A stretch of DNA of 64,000 nucleotides from Stutzerimonas frequens (GTDB lineage Bacteria > Pseudomonadota > Gammaproteobacteria > Pseudomonadales > Pseudomonadaceae), in NCBI RefSeq assembly GCF_024448335.1, contig NZ_JAMOHM010000007.1, forward strand, positions 124,001 to 188,000. The letters are read 5' to 3'. The position numbers were made by a program, and so were the translations under genes. The notes below the pieces were generated by a model. It did not search any database. It was not told where the DNA came from and saw only the letters and a program-made list of their open reading frames with translations. Every line of letters starts with the position of its first letter. Position 1 is the stretch's first letter. Positions 34,737-47,193 of this stretch are shown one piece after another.

Positions 34737-35933
34737 TCAGCTGTTGGGCAGGATGCGGCAGGTCAGGCTCTTGATGTAGCGGGTCTCCGGGATCGCCGGA
34801 TGCACCGGGTGATCCGGACCCTGGGCACCGCGCTCGAGCAGCTGGATGTTGCGATCCAGATGGCGCGCGCTGCCGAGCAGGATGTTCTGCAGGTCGTCCT
34901 CGGGCAGGTGCATCGAACAGCTGGCGCTGACCAGGATGCCGTCCTTGTTCAGCAGCCGCATGGCGGTTTCGTTGAGGCGGCGGTAGGCGGCCTCGCCGTT
35001 CTTCAGATCCTTCTTGCGCTTGATGAACGCCGGCGGATCGGTGATCACCACGTCGAAGCGCTCTTCGGCGCTCTTCAGTTCCTTCATCGCCTCGAAGGCA
35101 TCGCCTTCGACGCAGGTCATCTTCTCGGCCACACCATTGAGCGCAGCGTTGCGCTCCACGCCATCCAGGGCAAAGGCCGAGGCGTCGACACAGAACACTT
35201 CGCTGGCACCGAAGGCGGCGGCCTGCACGCCCCAGCCACCGATATAGCTGAACAGGTCGAGCACGCGCTTGCCCTTGACGTAGGGCGCCAGGCGCGCACG
35301 GTTCATGTGGTGATCGTAGAACCAGCCGGTCTTCTGGCCCTGCAACACCGGCGCCTCGAACCTCACGCCGTTCTCTTCCAGCGCGACCCACTCCGGTACC
35401 ACGCCGAAGGCGGTATCGACGTAGCGTTCAAGGCCTTCGGCATCGCGGGCGCTGGAGTCGTTCTTCCACAGCACGCCGCGGGGCTTGAGCACCTGCACCA
35501 GCGCTTCCAGCACGGCATCCTTGTTGCGCTCCATGGTGGCCGAAGCCAGCTGCACCACCAGGTGGTCGTGGAAGCGGTCCACCACCAGGCCCGGCAGCAG
35601 GTCGGAATCACCGTAGATCAGGCGGTAGCACGGCTGATCGAACAGGCGCTCGCGCAGCGACAGCGCGACCTGGATGCGATGCACCAGCAGCGACTTGTCC
35701 AGGCTGTGCTTGAGATCGCGCGACAGCAGCCGTGCGCAGATCAGGTTGTTCGGCGACACCCCGACGATGCCCAGCGGCTTGCCTCCGGCGGCCTCGAGGA
35801 TGGCCTGGTCGCCAGCGGCGAAGCCGGCCAGGGGCGTGGCCGCGGTGTCGACCTCGTTGCTGTAGACCCACAGATGGCCCGCGCGCAGGCGGCGGTCGGC
35901 ATTGGCTTTGAGGCGCAGGCTGGGCAGGGTCAT
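34737..35933 (-). CDS. rlmI: 23S rRNA m5C methyltransferase RlmI
   Basis: 398 residues, as E. coli RlmI (396). It methylates C1962 of 23S rRNA. N-terminal PUA-like domain (residues 1-75, RLRAGHLWVYSNEVD), then an EEHEAD-like strand region and a SAM-dependent Rossmann domain: VLDLFSYIGGWGVQAAAFGA near 222-241, TDPPAFIKRKKDLKNG near 298-313 and the catalytic Cys in VSASCSMHLPEDD near 340. Family assignment is firm; target base is taken from the family. Confidence 0.92.
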   Translation of the reverse strand: MTLPSLRLKANADRRLRAGHLWVYSNEVDTAATPLAGFAAGDQAILEAAGGKPLGIVGVSPNNLICARLLSRDLKHSLDKSLLVHRIQVALSLRERLFDQPCYRLIYGDSDLLPGLVVDRFHDHLVVQLASATMERNKDAVLEALVQVLKPRGVLWKNDSSARDAEGLERYVDTAFGVVPEWVALEENGVRFEAPVLQGQKTGWFYDHHMNRARLAPYVKGKRVLDLFSYIGGWGVQAAAFGASEVFCVDASAFALDGVERNAALNGVAEKMTCVEGDAFEAMKELKSAEERFDVVITDPPAFIKRKKDLKNGEAAYRRLNETAMRLLNKDGILVSASCSMHLPEDDLQNILLGSARHLDRNIQLLERGAQGPDHPVHPAIPETRYIKSLTCRILPNS

Positions 35934-36033
35934 CGGCAGGGCTCCGGAAAAAAGACGGGCATTCTAAACGAGCGGCAGGCGGCGCGCGCCGGGTCGGCGG
36001 AAAAACGCTCGCCGCGTGCTGCCGCTGTCTCGC

Positions 36034-36573
36034 TCAGGCGGACAGGGCGTCGATCAGCGCCTGGCTGAATGCCGGGATGTCATCGGGTTTGCGGCTGCTG
36101 ATGAGCTGGCCGTCCACCACCACCTGCTCGTCGACCCACTCGGCACCGGCGTTCTTCAGGTCGTCGGTGAGCGAGGGCCAGCTGGTCATGCGCTTGCCCT
36201 TGACCAGGTCGGCGGAGATCAGCAGCCAGCCGCCATGGCAGATCACCGCGATGGGCTTGTTCGCATCGGCCGCCGCCCGGACCAGCTTCTGCGCGGTTTT
36301 GTCGGTGCGGATGGTGTCGGAATTGACCACGCCGCCGGGCAGCAGCACGGCGTCGTAATCCTCCATGCGGACGCTGTCGAAGGTGTTGTCGACATGGAAC
36401 TTGGAGGCCGGGGTGGTGTGGTTCCAGCCGGTCACCTCGCCGTTCTTGGCGGAGATGATCTCGGCGGTTGCGCCGGCCTTTTCCAGCGCCTCCTTGGGCC
36501 CGGTCAGCTCGACCTGCTCGAAACCGTCGGTCACCAGAATGGCCACGCGTTTGCCGTTGAGAGATTGGGACAT
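36034..36573 (-). CDS. pfpI: DJ-1/PfpI family protein
   Basis: 179 residues. Single DJ-1/PfpI domain: VAILVTDGFEQVELTGPKEALE near 10-31 with the conserved Glu, and the nucleophile elbow AVICHGGWLLISADLV near 108-123 with Cys-His. Relatives are described as intracellular proteases, general stress proteins or deglycases; the in vivo activity is debated. It is divergent from the HDOD gene. Confidence 0.9.
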   Translation of the reverse strand: MSQSLNGKRVAILVTDGFEQVELTGPKEALEKAGATAEIISAKNGEVTGWNHTTPASKFHVDNTFDSVRMEDYDAVLLPGGVVNSDTIRTDKTAQKLVRAAADANKPIAVICHGGWLLISADLVKGKRMTSWPSLTDDLKNAGAEWVDEQVVVDGQLISSRKPDDIPAFSQALIDALSA

Positions 36574-36703
36574 GGACTTACCTCCGTCTGTCTGTCGATA
36601 ACACTCGCCGAATGCGAGTCACTTGAAATGGGACCCACATCTCAGCCAAAGTTCGCCCTTTCCTGCCGATAGCACTTTGCCTTACCTGTCCGAGCGTCCC
36701 GCC

Positions 36704-37570
36704 ATGGCCGTTGAACTGTCCGCCGATCAAATCCGCCGGGTGCTGCAAGGCATCAGCGTGCCGCCGCAGCCGCAGATCATGGTCGATCTGCAGATGGAGC
36801 AGGTCATGCCGGTGCCCGACCTCAAGGCCATCGCCCGGTTGATCAGCCAAGACCCGGGGCTCTCCGGCGCGCTGCTGAAGATCGTCAATTCGCCGTACTT
36901 CGGCCTGACCAACCGCATCGCCTCCATCCAGCAGGCGGTCAACCTGCTCGGCTGCGACTCGGTGATCAACCTGATCAACGCCCAGTCGATCAAGGGCGAG
37001 ATGAGCGACGAGACCATCGTCACCCTCAATCGCTTCTGGGACAGCGCGCAGGACGTGGCCATGGCCTGCCTGACCCTGGCCAAGCGCATCGGCTACCAGG
37101 CGCCGGACGAGGCTTACGCGCTGGGGCTGTTCCACAACTGCGGCATTCCGCTGATGCTCAAGCGCTTCCCCGGTTACATAGCGGTGCTGGAGGAAGCCTA
37201 CGCCAGTACCGGCGAGGGCCAGCGCATCGTCGACATCGAGAACCGCGTGCTCAGCACCAACCACGCGGTGGTCGGTTACTTCACCGCCAAGTCGTGGAAC
37301 CTGCCGCTGTACCTGTGCGATGCCATCGCCAATCACCACAACGCGTTGTCCTTGTTCTCCGACGACTCCGGGCGTGACGCGCCGATCAAGACGCTGCTGG
37401 CGATCCTCAAGATGGCCGAACACATCTGTGCCTGTCATCGCGTGCTGGGCGGTCAGCCCGAGGACCACGAGTGGGACAGCGTCGCGCGCCTGGTGCTCGA
37501 CTATGTCGGCCTGTCGGATTACGACTTCGTCTGCCTGAAGGAAAGCATTCGCGAACTGGGCGTGGGCTGA
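36704..37570 (+). CDS. HDOD domain signalling protein
   Basis: 288 residues from ATG at 36704 (MAVELSADQ); the frame extends upstream to 36623 but overlaps the pfpI promoter region. HDOD domain at about residues 15-215: [49 protein letters not shown], and [18 protein letters not shown] proteins are HD-GYP-like but lack catalysis and act as adaptors in signalling, often with c-di-GMP or chemotaxis links. No output domain; partner unknown. Confidence 0.88.
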   Translation: MAVELSADQIRRVLQGISVPPQPQIMVDLQMEQVMPVPDLKAIARLISQDPGLSGALLKIVNSPYFGLTNRIASIQQAVNLLGCDSVINLINAQSIKGEMSDETIVTLNRFWDSAQDVAMACLTLAKRIGYQAPDEAYALGLFHNCGIPLMLKRFPGYIAVLEEAYASTGEGQRIVDIENRVLSTNHAVVGYFTAKSWNLPLYLCDAIANHHNALSLFSDDSGRDAPIKTLLAILKMAEHICACHRVLGGQPEDHEWDSVARLVLDYVGLSDYDFVCLKESIRELGVG

Positions 37571-37625
37571 CGCTCCGGCGCCGGCCTGCTAAGGTCGGCA
37601 TCCTTCGCTGTAACCGTATCTCGCC

Positions 37626-38438
37626 ATGCCCGAACTTCCCGAAGTCGAAACCACCCGCCGTGGCATCGAGCCGTATCTGGTCGGCCAGCGCGTCAGCCGC
37701 GTGCTGGTGCGTGATCGTCGCCTGCGCTGGCCGATTCCGGAGGATCTCGACGTGCGTCTGTCCGGCCAGCGCATCGAGGCCGTCGAGCGGCGCGCCAAGT
37801 ACCTGCTGATCCGCGCCGAAAGCGGCACGCTGATCGTCCATCTCGGCATGTCCGGCAGCCTGCGTCTGGTGGATGCGGCATCGCCCGCGGCCAAGCATGA
37901 GCACGTCGACATCCTGCTGGAGTCCGGTCAGGCCCTGCGCTACACCGATCCGCGGCGCTTCGGCGCGATGCTCTGGAGCGACGAGCCGCTGGCGCATGTA
38001 CTGCTGGCCAGCCTCGGGCCCGAGCCGCTGGGCGAGGACTTCGATGGCTACCGGCTGTATCGGCTGTCGCGCGGGCGCAGCATGGCGGTCAAGCCGTTCA
38101 TCATGGACAACGCGGTTGTGGTGGGCGTCGGCAACATCTATGCGAGCGAGGCGCTGTTCGCCGCCGGGATCGACCCGCGACGGCCGGCCGGCAGTATCTC
38201 GCGGGCGCGCTATCTGAAGCTCGGCGAGGAGATCCGGCGCATCCTGGCCATGGCCATCGAGCGCGGCGGCACCACCTTGCGCGACTTTGTCGGCGGCGAT
38301 GGCAAGCCCGGCTATTTCCAGCAGGAGCTGTTCGTCTATGGTCGCGGTGGTGAGTTCTGCAAGAGCTGCGGCTCGACCCTGCGCGAGATCCGCCTGGGCC
38401 AGCGGGCCAGCGTCTACTGCAGTCGCTGCCAACGCTGA
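37626..38438 (+). CDS. mutM: Formamidopyrimidine-DNA glycosylase
   Basis: 270 residues. It removes 8-oxoguanine and formamidopyrimidines from DNA. N-terminal [17 protein letters not shown] gives the catalytic Pro2 and Glu3; [10 protein letters not shown] near 108; helix-two-turn-helix [22 protein letters not shown] near 160-181; C-terminal zinc finger [20 protein letters not shown] near 246 ending CSRCQR. Starts 56 bases after the HDOD gene. Confidence 0.97.
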   Translation: MPELPEVETTRRGIEPYLVGQRVSRVLVRDRRLRWPIPEDLDVRLSGQRIEAVERRAKYLLIRAESGTLIVHLGMSGSLRLVDAASPAAKHEHVDILLESGQALRYTDPRRFGAMLWSDEPLAHVLLASLGPEPLGEDFDGYRLYRLSRGRSMAVKPFIMDNAVVVGVGNIYASEALFAAGIDPRRPAGSISRARYLKLGEEIRRILAMAIERGGTTLRDFVGGDGKPGYFQQELFVYGRGGEFCKSCGSTLREIRLGQRASVYCSRCQR

Positions 38439-38487
38439 GGTGGCGTAACTGCGCGCGCGTTGACGGCGTTCACGCCCCGCGGGGCGC

Positions 38488-38506
38488 GGCCACTGCTATA
38501 GTGGCC
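38488..38506 (+). promoter_or_regulatory. Extended -10 promoter inside an inverted repeat
   Basis: GGCCAC (38488-38493) and GTGGCC (38501-38506) flank TGCTATAGT (38494-38502), an extended -10 box. A second perfect palindrome CGCCCCGCGGGGCG lies just upstream at 38473-38486. A repressor binding here would block the promoter of the small secreted protein. Confidence 0.5.
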
Positions 38507-38552
38507 GTCACAACTAAAATTGCCGCGTTTCGCACAGCTGAAGGACCACACC

Positions 38553-38894
38553 ATGAATCTGTTCCGCTCCACCGCTGCTGTCTTGGCTCTGACCACTGGC
38601 CTGCTGGCAATGCCGGCGCACGCGGAATCGGTCCCGCAGAACGCCAGCGGCGATCCGATGTACACCGTCGAGGCGCCCAAGGCCTACTCCATGGTGGGCG
38701 ACCTGATCATCGCCCGTCCGCTGCTCATCGCCGCGACGGCCATCGGCGCCGGCGTTTTCGTTGTCAGCCTGCCGTTCACCGCGCTGGGCGGCAACGTCGG
38801 CGAGGCCGGCAAGGCATTGGTGGTCGAGCCTGGCAAAGCGGCTTTCGTACGCTGCCTGGGCTGCACCACCAGCGGCTACAACGCCCAGCGTTGA
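38553..38894 (+). CDS. Small secreted hypothetical protein
   Basis: 113 residues from ATG at 38553, with GAAGGA 9 bases upstream. Signal peptide 1-25 (LLAMPAHAE). The mature part has one hydrophobic stretch at about 52-75 ([21 protein letters not shown]) followed by a Gly-rich segment, and a C-terminal [12 protein letters not shown]. No family function is known to me; it may be membrane-attached after export. It lies between mutM and the Na/Pi transporter gene, with its own likely promoter. Confidence 0.75.
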   Translation: MNLFRSTAAVLALTTGLLAMPAHAESVPQNASGDPMYTVEAPKAYSMVGDLIIARPLLIAATAIGAGVFVVSLPFTALGGNVGEAGKALVVEPGKAAFVRCLGCTTSGYNAQR

Positions 38895-38994
38895 TCGACG
38901 TCATCCGCACCGCGACTGGCGAGGCCTGAGCCTTCCGGTTGCGGTGTTGCTGCAGTAGGCTTCGCCTCCCATCCCGCGCCGCGAAGCTCCCTCC

Positions 38995-40830
38995 TTGAAC
39001 AGCCGCTTCTTCAAGACTTTCTTGCCCATTGTGGGCCTGCTGATGTTGTCTTGGTCGTTCTGGGCCAGCGACGGTTGGCTCGAGCTGTGCGCGGGACTCG
39101 CGCTGTTCCTGTTCGGCATGCAATGCCTCGAAGAGGGCCTGCGCCAGCTGGCCGGCAGCAAGCTCGAACAGCTTCTGGCGCGCAGTACCGCGACGCCGCT
39201 CAAGGGCCTGATGTTCGGCATCAGCGGCACCATGCTGCTGCAGTCCAGCACGCTGGTATCGCTGCTCACCATCGCCTTCATCAGTACCGGGCTGATCAAG
39301 CTCGCCGGCGGTATCGCCATCCTGTTCGGCGCCAACCTGGGGTCCACCACCGGCATCTGGCTGCTGGCGCTGGCCGGCCAGAACGTCAGCCTGAGTCCGC
39401 TGGCCTTGCCGCTGCTGGTCTTCGGGGTGCTGGCCAGCTTCAGCGGAGACAAGGGCAAGGCGGCCGGGCGCATCGTGCTCGGTATCGCCTTCATCTTTCT
39501 CGGTATCGATCAGATCAAGACCGGCTTTTCCAGCTTCGGTGGCATGGACCTGTCGCAGTATCACGCCGGCGGCCTGACCGGCCAGTTGCTGTTCGTCGGC
39601 ATCGGCCTGCTCGCCACCGTGGTACTGCAATCGAGCCATGCCACGCTGATGCTGACCCTGACCGCGCTGGCTGCCGGTCAGCTGGATCTGATCCAGGCCC
39701 TGGCCACCGCCATCGGCGCGAACGTCGGCACCAGCGTCACCACCGCCTTTGTCGGCTCGCTGGGCGGCAATCGCAATGGCCAGCGCCTGGCCCTGGCGCA
39801 TGTGCTGTTCAACGTCACGACCGCCGTCCTGGCGATCGCGCTGCTGGTGCCCCTGGCCTGGCTGGTGCCGTGGCTGGTCGCGCCGCTGGGGCTGGGTGAG
39901 AATCGACTGATTCAGTTGGCGCTGTTTCATACGTTGTTCAACGGCATTGGCGTACTGCTGTTCTGGCCCTGGCAGACGCAGCTGGCGAATTTCCTGCTGC
40001 GCGTACTGCCGGAGCGGGCCGAGCCGACGGTGCTGATCACCGAGCTGGCGCCGGCACAGCCGGACGGAACCACCCACGCCCGCTATCTCAATGATCGCGC
40101 GCTGGATTCGGCCGATGCGGCGGCCAGCGCGGTGGCTCAGGAACTGCAGCATCTGGCGCGCCTGAGCCTGGAAGTGATCTGTCACGCGACCTACCTGCCG
40201 GTGGAGCAGCTACGCCAGCAGGGGCCGATCGACGAGACGCTGATCAAGGCGAAGCCCGAAGCCCAGGCGCTGGATGCCGAGGGCCTCTACAAGCGCCATA
40301 TCAAGGGCGTGTATTCCGACCTGCTGACCTTCATGGGCCGCCTGGAGTTGCCGCTGGACGAGAGCCACCAGGCGTTCTGGCTGAACTGCCAGGTCGCCGC
40401 GCTGCAGCTGGTGGATGCGGTCAAGGATGCCAAGCACTTGCAGAAGAACCTTGGCCACTACCTGCGTACCGATGAGTCTGGTGCTCGGCAGGCCTATGTC
40501 GAACTGCGCCGACATCTGCTGGAGTCGCTACGGGAGATCCGCACGTTGAGCCACTCGGAGCTGCCTGATGAGCTCTGGCGCGAGCGGCTGAACTGGCTGG
40601 ACGAGCGCGCCGCGCAATTCGACGCCGAATTCCGCCGGCGGCTGTTCGAGTCGATCCGCAATCACAAGCTGGACGGCCTGCAGACCAGTTCGCTGATGAA
40701 CGACCTGGGCTATGCCAGTCGCATCATCCAGAGCCTGCGCAACGCCTTGCTGCTGGGCGAGGGCCACGAGCTGACGCGCCAACTGCGACAGCTGGCAGCC
40801 GACGACGGCCCGGTCATTGTGCAGCCGTGA
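38995..40830 (+). CDS. Na/Pi cotransporter family protein with PhoU-like C-terminus
   Basis: 611 residues if the TTG at 38995 is used (CTCC just upstream; no ATG exists before the first helices). Hydrophobic N-terminal half with the paired motifs QSSTLVSLLTIAFISTGLIK near 83 and QSSHATLMLTLTALAAG near 212, and GANVGTSVTTA near 241, typical of sodium-phosphate cotransporters. From about residue 345 a soluble helical PhoU-like region. Probably a low-affinity phosphate transporter or exporter. The 3' end overlaps the convergent ggt gene by 17 bases. Confidence 0.87.
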   Translation: MNSRFFKTFLPIVGLLMLSWSFWASDGWLELCAGLALFLFGMQCLEEGLRQLAGSKLEQLLARSTATPLKGLMFGISGTMLLQSSTLVSLLTIAFISTGLIKLAGGIAILFGANLGSTTGIWLLALAGQNVSLSPLALPLLVFGVLASFSGDKGKAAGRIVLGIAFIFLGIDQIKTGFSSFGGMDLSQYHAGGLTGQLLFVGIGLLATVVLQSSHATLMLTLTALAAGQLDLIQALATAIGANVGTSVTTAFVGSLGGNRNGQRLALAHVLFNVTTAVLAIALLVPLAWLVPWLVAPLGLGENRLIQLALFHTLFNGIGVLLFWPWQTQLANFLLRVLPERAEPTVLITELAPAQPDGTTHARYLNDRALDSADAAASAVAQELQHLARLSLEVICHATYLPVEQLRQQGPIDETLIKAKPEAQALDAEGLYKRHIKGVYSDLLTFMGRLELPLDESHQAFWLNCQVAALQLVDAVKDAKHLQKNLGHYLRTDESGARQAYVELRRHLLESLREIRTLSHSELPDELWRERLNWLDERAAQFDAEFRRRLFESIRNHKLDGLQTSSLMNDLGYASRIIQSLRNALLLGEGHELTRQLRQLAADDGPVIVQP

Positions 40831-42546
40831 TCGGCTGGCGCCGTGCCGGCACCTTCAGCGCGCGGCCGATCCCGCGCGGGTCGCTGGCCGCCTCGACCTG
40901 GCCGCTCGGCTTGTGCCAGTAGAGCACCTGCTGATTGCCGTAGTCGCGCTCGATCAGCCTGGGCTGGTGGCCGCGGGCACGTAGTGCGTCCAGCTGCACC
41001 GGGCTGAAGGCATCGGCTTCGTACTGCAGCACATCCGGCAGGTACTGATGGTGATAGCGCGGCACTGCCGGCCAGGCCTGCACCGGCTCTCCATCCAGGT
41101 AAGACAGTGCCGAAAGCAGCACCATGCTGGGGATACGGCTGCCGCCGGGCGTGCCGAAGGCGGCGAACTCCTCGGCGCTTTCGATGAAGGTCGGGCTCAT
41201 GCTCGACAGCGGCCGCTTGCCGCCGGCGATGGCGTTGGCGCTGCTGCCTTGCAGGCCATAGGCATTGCTGCCGTCGATGTCGGCGGCGAAATCGTCCATC
41301 TCGTCGTTGAGCAGCACACCGGTGCCGGGCACGGTGAAGGCGGCACCGAACATCATGTTCAGCGACAGCGTCGCCGCCACCGCATTGCCTTCGGCATCGA
41401 TCACCGCGAAGTGTGTGGTGTGCTCGCCCTCGCGCCAGCGCGGTGCCGCTGGCAGGTCGCTGCTCGGGGTGGCGCGTTCGCGGTCGATGGATGCCGCTAG
41501 TTGGTCGAGGTAGGGGGCGGACAACAGTCGTGCGAGCGGTGCGCTGACGAAATCGGGGTCGCCCAGCAGACCACGGTCACGGTAAGCGCGGCGCAGCGCC
41601 TCGATCACCAGGTGGCTGCGCTGCAGCGGTTCGGCCTCGCGCCAGGCGAGGCGTTCGAGGATGCCCAGGCTCTGCGCGAGGATCATCCCGCCGGCCGATG
41701 GCGGCGGCGCGCCAATCAGCTCGCGGCCATCGGCCAGGGCGAAACGCAGGGGTTCGCGCTCCACCGTGCGGTAGTCGGCCAGATCCTCCAGCGACCAGAT
41801 GCCGCCGGCCGCACGCACACCCTGGACCAGCTTCTGTGCCAGCTCGCCGCGATAGAAGCCGTTACGGCCGTTGCTGGCGAGTCGCTCCAGGGTTTGCGCC
41901 AGTTCCGGCTGGCGCAGCAGATGACCTTCGGGCGGAAGCTCGCCGCCAGTTAGAAACAGCCGCGCACTCTCGGGATCGTCACGCAGTGCGGCCAGGCGCC
42001 AGCTGGCGCGCTGGCGGTACACCGCATCCACCGCGAAGCCGTCGCGGGCCAGGGCGATGGCGGGTGCCAGGGTCGTCTTGAGTGGCAGGCGACCGCGTTT
42101 TTCGGCGAGTTCGACCAGTGCCGCTGGCGTGCCGGGAATCGCCGCGGCCAGCGGGCCGTTCAGCGAGAGTTCGCGCTGGATCTTGCCTCCGCGCAGATAC
42201 ATGTCCGGCGTGGCGGCGCCGGGCGCTCGCTCGCGGGCGTCGAGAAATACATGACGGGCCGGCTCGGCGGCCTCGCGCAGCAGAAAGAAGCCACCGCCGC
42301 CGAGCCCGGAGCCGTAGGGTTCAACCACGGCCAACGCGGCGCTCACCGCGACGGTGGCGTCGAAGGCGTTGCCGCCTGCTTCGAGGATCTGTCGGCCGAC
42401 TTCGCTGGCCAGGGGGTGGGCGGTGGCAACGGCACCGTTGTCGAGCGGGCTGGCCTGGACGCTGCAGGCCAGCAACAGCAGGGCGGCGAACCAGCCGTGG
42501 AGCACCTTGAACAGGAGCGTCCGCCGGGTCGGTTGCCGCCAGCGCA

Positions 42547-42547
<1 letters not shown>
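40814..42547 (-). CDS. ggt: Gamma-glutamyltransferase
   Basis: 577 residues from ATG at 42547, overlapping the ferredoxin stop by one base (TGATG). Signal peptide at about 1-34. It cleaves gamma-glutamyl bonds such as in glutathione in the periplasm. It should self-process before the Thr of HTTHFAVIDAEGNAVAATLS near residue 380. Other family motifs: GGNAFDATVAVSAALAVVEPYGSGLGGGGF near 60-90, and PLSSMSPTF and GTPGGSRIPSMVL near 447 and 467. The frame is open upstream only by reading through the ferredoxin gene. Confidence 0.94.
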
Positions 42548-42840
<293 letters not shown>

Positions 42841-42905
42841 TTACGACGGCCAATTGTGCCGCATCGGCGCGCGGCGTGCATCCGACGCAGCGCCGACGGT
42901 GGCCC

Positions 42906-45090
<2,185 letters not shown>

Positions 45091-45104
45091 AGCGGCCTCC
45101 TTGG

Positions 45105-45635
45105 TCAGACGGCCGGTGGCCCGGGATAGCCGCAGTTCGCCCAGGAAGCCGGGCAGGCGTACCAGGCCATGAGGACCATCTGCAGCAGCGCGGCATGCCC
45201 CTGGCGCAGCAGGGCCAGCGAGCTGTTCTGCCAACGGTTCAGGAACGCCCGCAGTTCGTCATCCGAGGCCTGGCGCCAGTCGCCCCAGATGCCAGTGAGC
45301 GGACCGCGGGTCAGGGGTTGGGTGAGCACATCGAACAACTGGCGTACCTGTGCCGCCAGCGCCGGCGAAAGATGGTGCAGGCCCTGATCCAGGCTGATCA
45401 GAGTGGCGGCCGCCGCTTGCGGCATTTCGGCCGGTGGCACCGACCCCTGCAGCAACAACGGAATCAGGCGATGTAGCATCGGCAGGTCGCTCTCGCGCAG
45501 CACGGCGAAGCCGCTGGCGGGAACGGCGGCTGTCGCCCCGGCGCAGCGGCCTAGCAGTCCGCCAGCGGCCAGGATGGTGCTGCCGAGCAGCCCGACCTTG
45601 AGCAGGGTGCGGCGGTTCATGGCGAGATCGTGCAT
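45105..45635 (-). CDS. laoB: LaoB homologue with twin-arginine-like signal
   Basis: 176 residues from ATG at 45635. N-terminus NRRTLLKVGLLGSTILAAGG is a twin-arginine-like signal or anchor; the rest is a small helical domain like the gamma subunit of gluconate 2-dehydrogenase, ending in WANCGYPGPP. It lies 14 bases before laoA and 14 after laoC. In P. aeruginosa the equivalent gene belongs to the lao operon and its product is needed for or helps LaoA; the mechanism is not read from sequence. Confidence 0.8.
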   Translation of the reverse strand: MHDLAMNRRTLLKVGLLGSTILAAGGLLGRCAGATAAVPASGFAVLRESDLPMLHRLIPLLLQGSVPPAEMPQAAAATLISLDQGLHHLSPALAAQVRQLFDVLTQPLTRGPLTGIWGDWRQASDDELRAFLNRWQNSSLALLRQGHAALLQMVLMAWYACPASWANCGYPGPPAV

Positions 45636-45649
45636 CGTGGCGTCGCGTT

Positions 45650-47062
45650 TCAGCGGATGAACAGAGCGTAGATCAGCTTCTGCCACCATTTGCCGTAGGG
45701 TGGATAGACCAGCCGGGCGGCGTTGAAGCGCTGCTTGGCGAAAACGCTCTTGGCCTTGCTGAAGGTCAGGAATCCCTCGCGGCCGTGGTAGTGGCCCATG
45801 CCAGAGGGGCCGATGCCGCCAAAGGGCAGATCGTCCTGGGCGACGTGCAGCAGGGTGTCGTTCAGGCAGACCCCGCCCGAATGCGTCGAGTCCAGAACCC
45901 GCTGCTGTTCGGGCCGGTCGTAGCCGAAGTAGTAAAGCGCCAGCGGCCGCGGCCGGGCATTGACGTAGGCCAGCGCCTCGTCCAGCTCGTCGTAGGGAAT
46001 GATCGGTAGCAGCGGGCCGAAGATCTCCTCGTGCATCACCCGCATGTGCTCGTTGACCTCGAGCAGCAGGCAGTGCGGCATGCGCCGCTGCTGCGCCTCG
46101 GTGAACAGCGGCACGACCTGGGCGCCCTTGGCGCGGGCATCGTCGAGGTAGTCCTGCAATCGTGTCAGCTGACGCGCATTGATGATTGCGGTGTAGTCGG
46201 GGTTGTCCGCAAGGCTCGGATACAGACGCTGTACCGCTTCACGATAGGCGTCGACGAAGCCCTCGAGGCGGGCTCGCGGTACCAGCACATAGTCCGGCGC
46301 GACGCAGGTCTGCCCGGCATTCATGCATTTGCCGAAGGCGATGCGCTCGGCGGCATCGGCCAGCGGCACCGTGGCCGAGACGATGGCCGGCGACTTGCCG
46401 CCCAGCTCGAGGGTCACCGGGGTGAGGTTCTCGGCGGCGGCACGCATCACGTCACGGCCTATATGCGTTGCGCCGGTGAACAGCAGATGGTCGAACGGCA
46501 GGCGGGCAAAGGCGCGCCCGACCTCGACATCGCCGAGTACCACCGCCACCTGATTCTCCGGAAAAACCTGCGCCAGCAGCGCCTTCAGCAGCTGGCCGGT
46601 GGCCGGCGTCGACTCGCTCATCTTCAGCATCACCCGATTGCCTGCCGCCAGCGCGCCGACCAGCGGGCCGATGGCCAGGTAGAGGGGGTAGTTCCACGGC
46701 ACGATGATGCCCACTACCCCCAGCGGCTGATAGACGACCCGCGCACTGGCCGGCTGGAAAGCCAGACCGACCCGGCGTCGCGATGGCTTCATCCAGCGCC
46801 GCAGATGGCGGCAGGCGTAGCGGATGCCATGCAGGCTGGGCATCAGTTCGGCGAGCAGGGTCTCGTCGGCCGAGCGATGACCGAAATCCGTGCTGATCGC
46901 CTCGATCAGAGCCGGCTGGTGAGCCGCCAGCACATCGCGCAGCGCGTCCAGCCAGCGCAGACGGTCTTCCTCGGATGGCATCGGTGCGGCGGCGAATGCT
47001 GCACGCTGGCAAGCGAACACCGCTTCAAGGGCGGCGAGTGCTTGTGGAGTGTCGGCTGACAT
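45650..47062 (-). CDS. laoC: Aldehyde dehydrogenase (LaoC homologue)
   Basis: 470 residues. Aldehyde to acid with NAD(P). Motifs: GIIVPWNYPLYLAIGPLVGALAAGN near 117-141, VTLELGGKSPAIV near 216 with the Glu base, and NAGQTCVAPDYVLV near 250 with the catalytic Cys. C-terminal NDTLLHVAQDDLPFGGIGPSGMG is of the coniferyl aldehyde dehydrogenase group. Together with laoA it converts long-chain alcohols to acids. It has the first position in the lao operon, divergent from laoR. Confidence 0.9.
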   Translation of the reverse strand: MSADTPQALAALEAVFACQRAAFAAAPMPSEEDRLRWLDALRDVLAAHQPALIEAISTDFGHRSADETLLAELMPSLHGIRYACRHLRRWMKPSRRRVGLAFQPASARVVYQPLGVVGIIVPWNYPLYLAIGPLVGALAAGNRVMLKMSESTPATGQLLKALLAQVFPENQVAVVLGDVEVGRAFARLPFDHLLFTGATHIGRDVMRAAAENLTPVTLELGGKSPAIVSATVPLADAAERIAFGKCMNAGQTCVAPDYVLVPRARLEGFVDAYREAVQRLYPSLADNPDYTAIINARQLTRLQDYLDDARAKGAQVVPLFTEAQQRRMPHCLLLEVNEHMRVMHEEIFGPLLPIIPYDELDEALAYVNARPRPLALYYFGYDRPEQQRVLDSTHSGGVCLNDTLLHVAQDDLPFGGIGPSGMGHYHGREGFLTFSKAKSVFAKQRFNAARLVYPPYGKWWQKLIYALFIR

Positions 47063-47098
47063 TGGGGCTCCGGGTGGCGAGGAGGGTTGATAGATTTC

Positions 47099-47114
47099 TA
47101 GAGTAATTGCTCTA
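47099..47114. promoter_or_regulatory. Candidate LaoR operator
   Basis: TAGAG (47099-47103), TAATTG, CTCTA (47110-47114): palindrome centred in the divergent laoC-laoR region, surrounded by AT-rich sequence unlike the rest of the window. Its place 37 bases before laoC and 80 before laoR fits a TetR dimer site controlling both directions. Confidence 0.6.
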
Positions 47115-47193
47115 AACTGTCAACGAGACGTGCTTGCCCGACCGCTGGCGTGTACCGTTGCCCCTTCGCTCCATCGCCGAGATCCCGCCGCCC

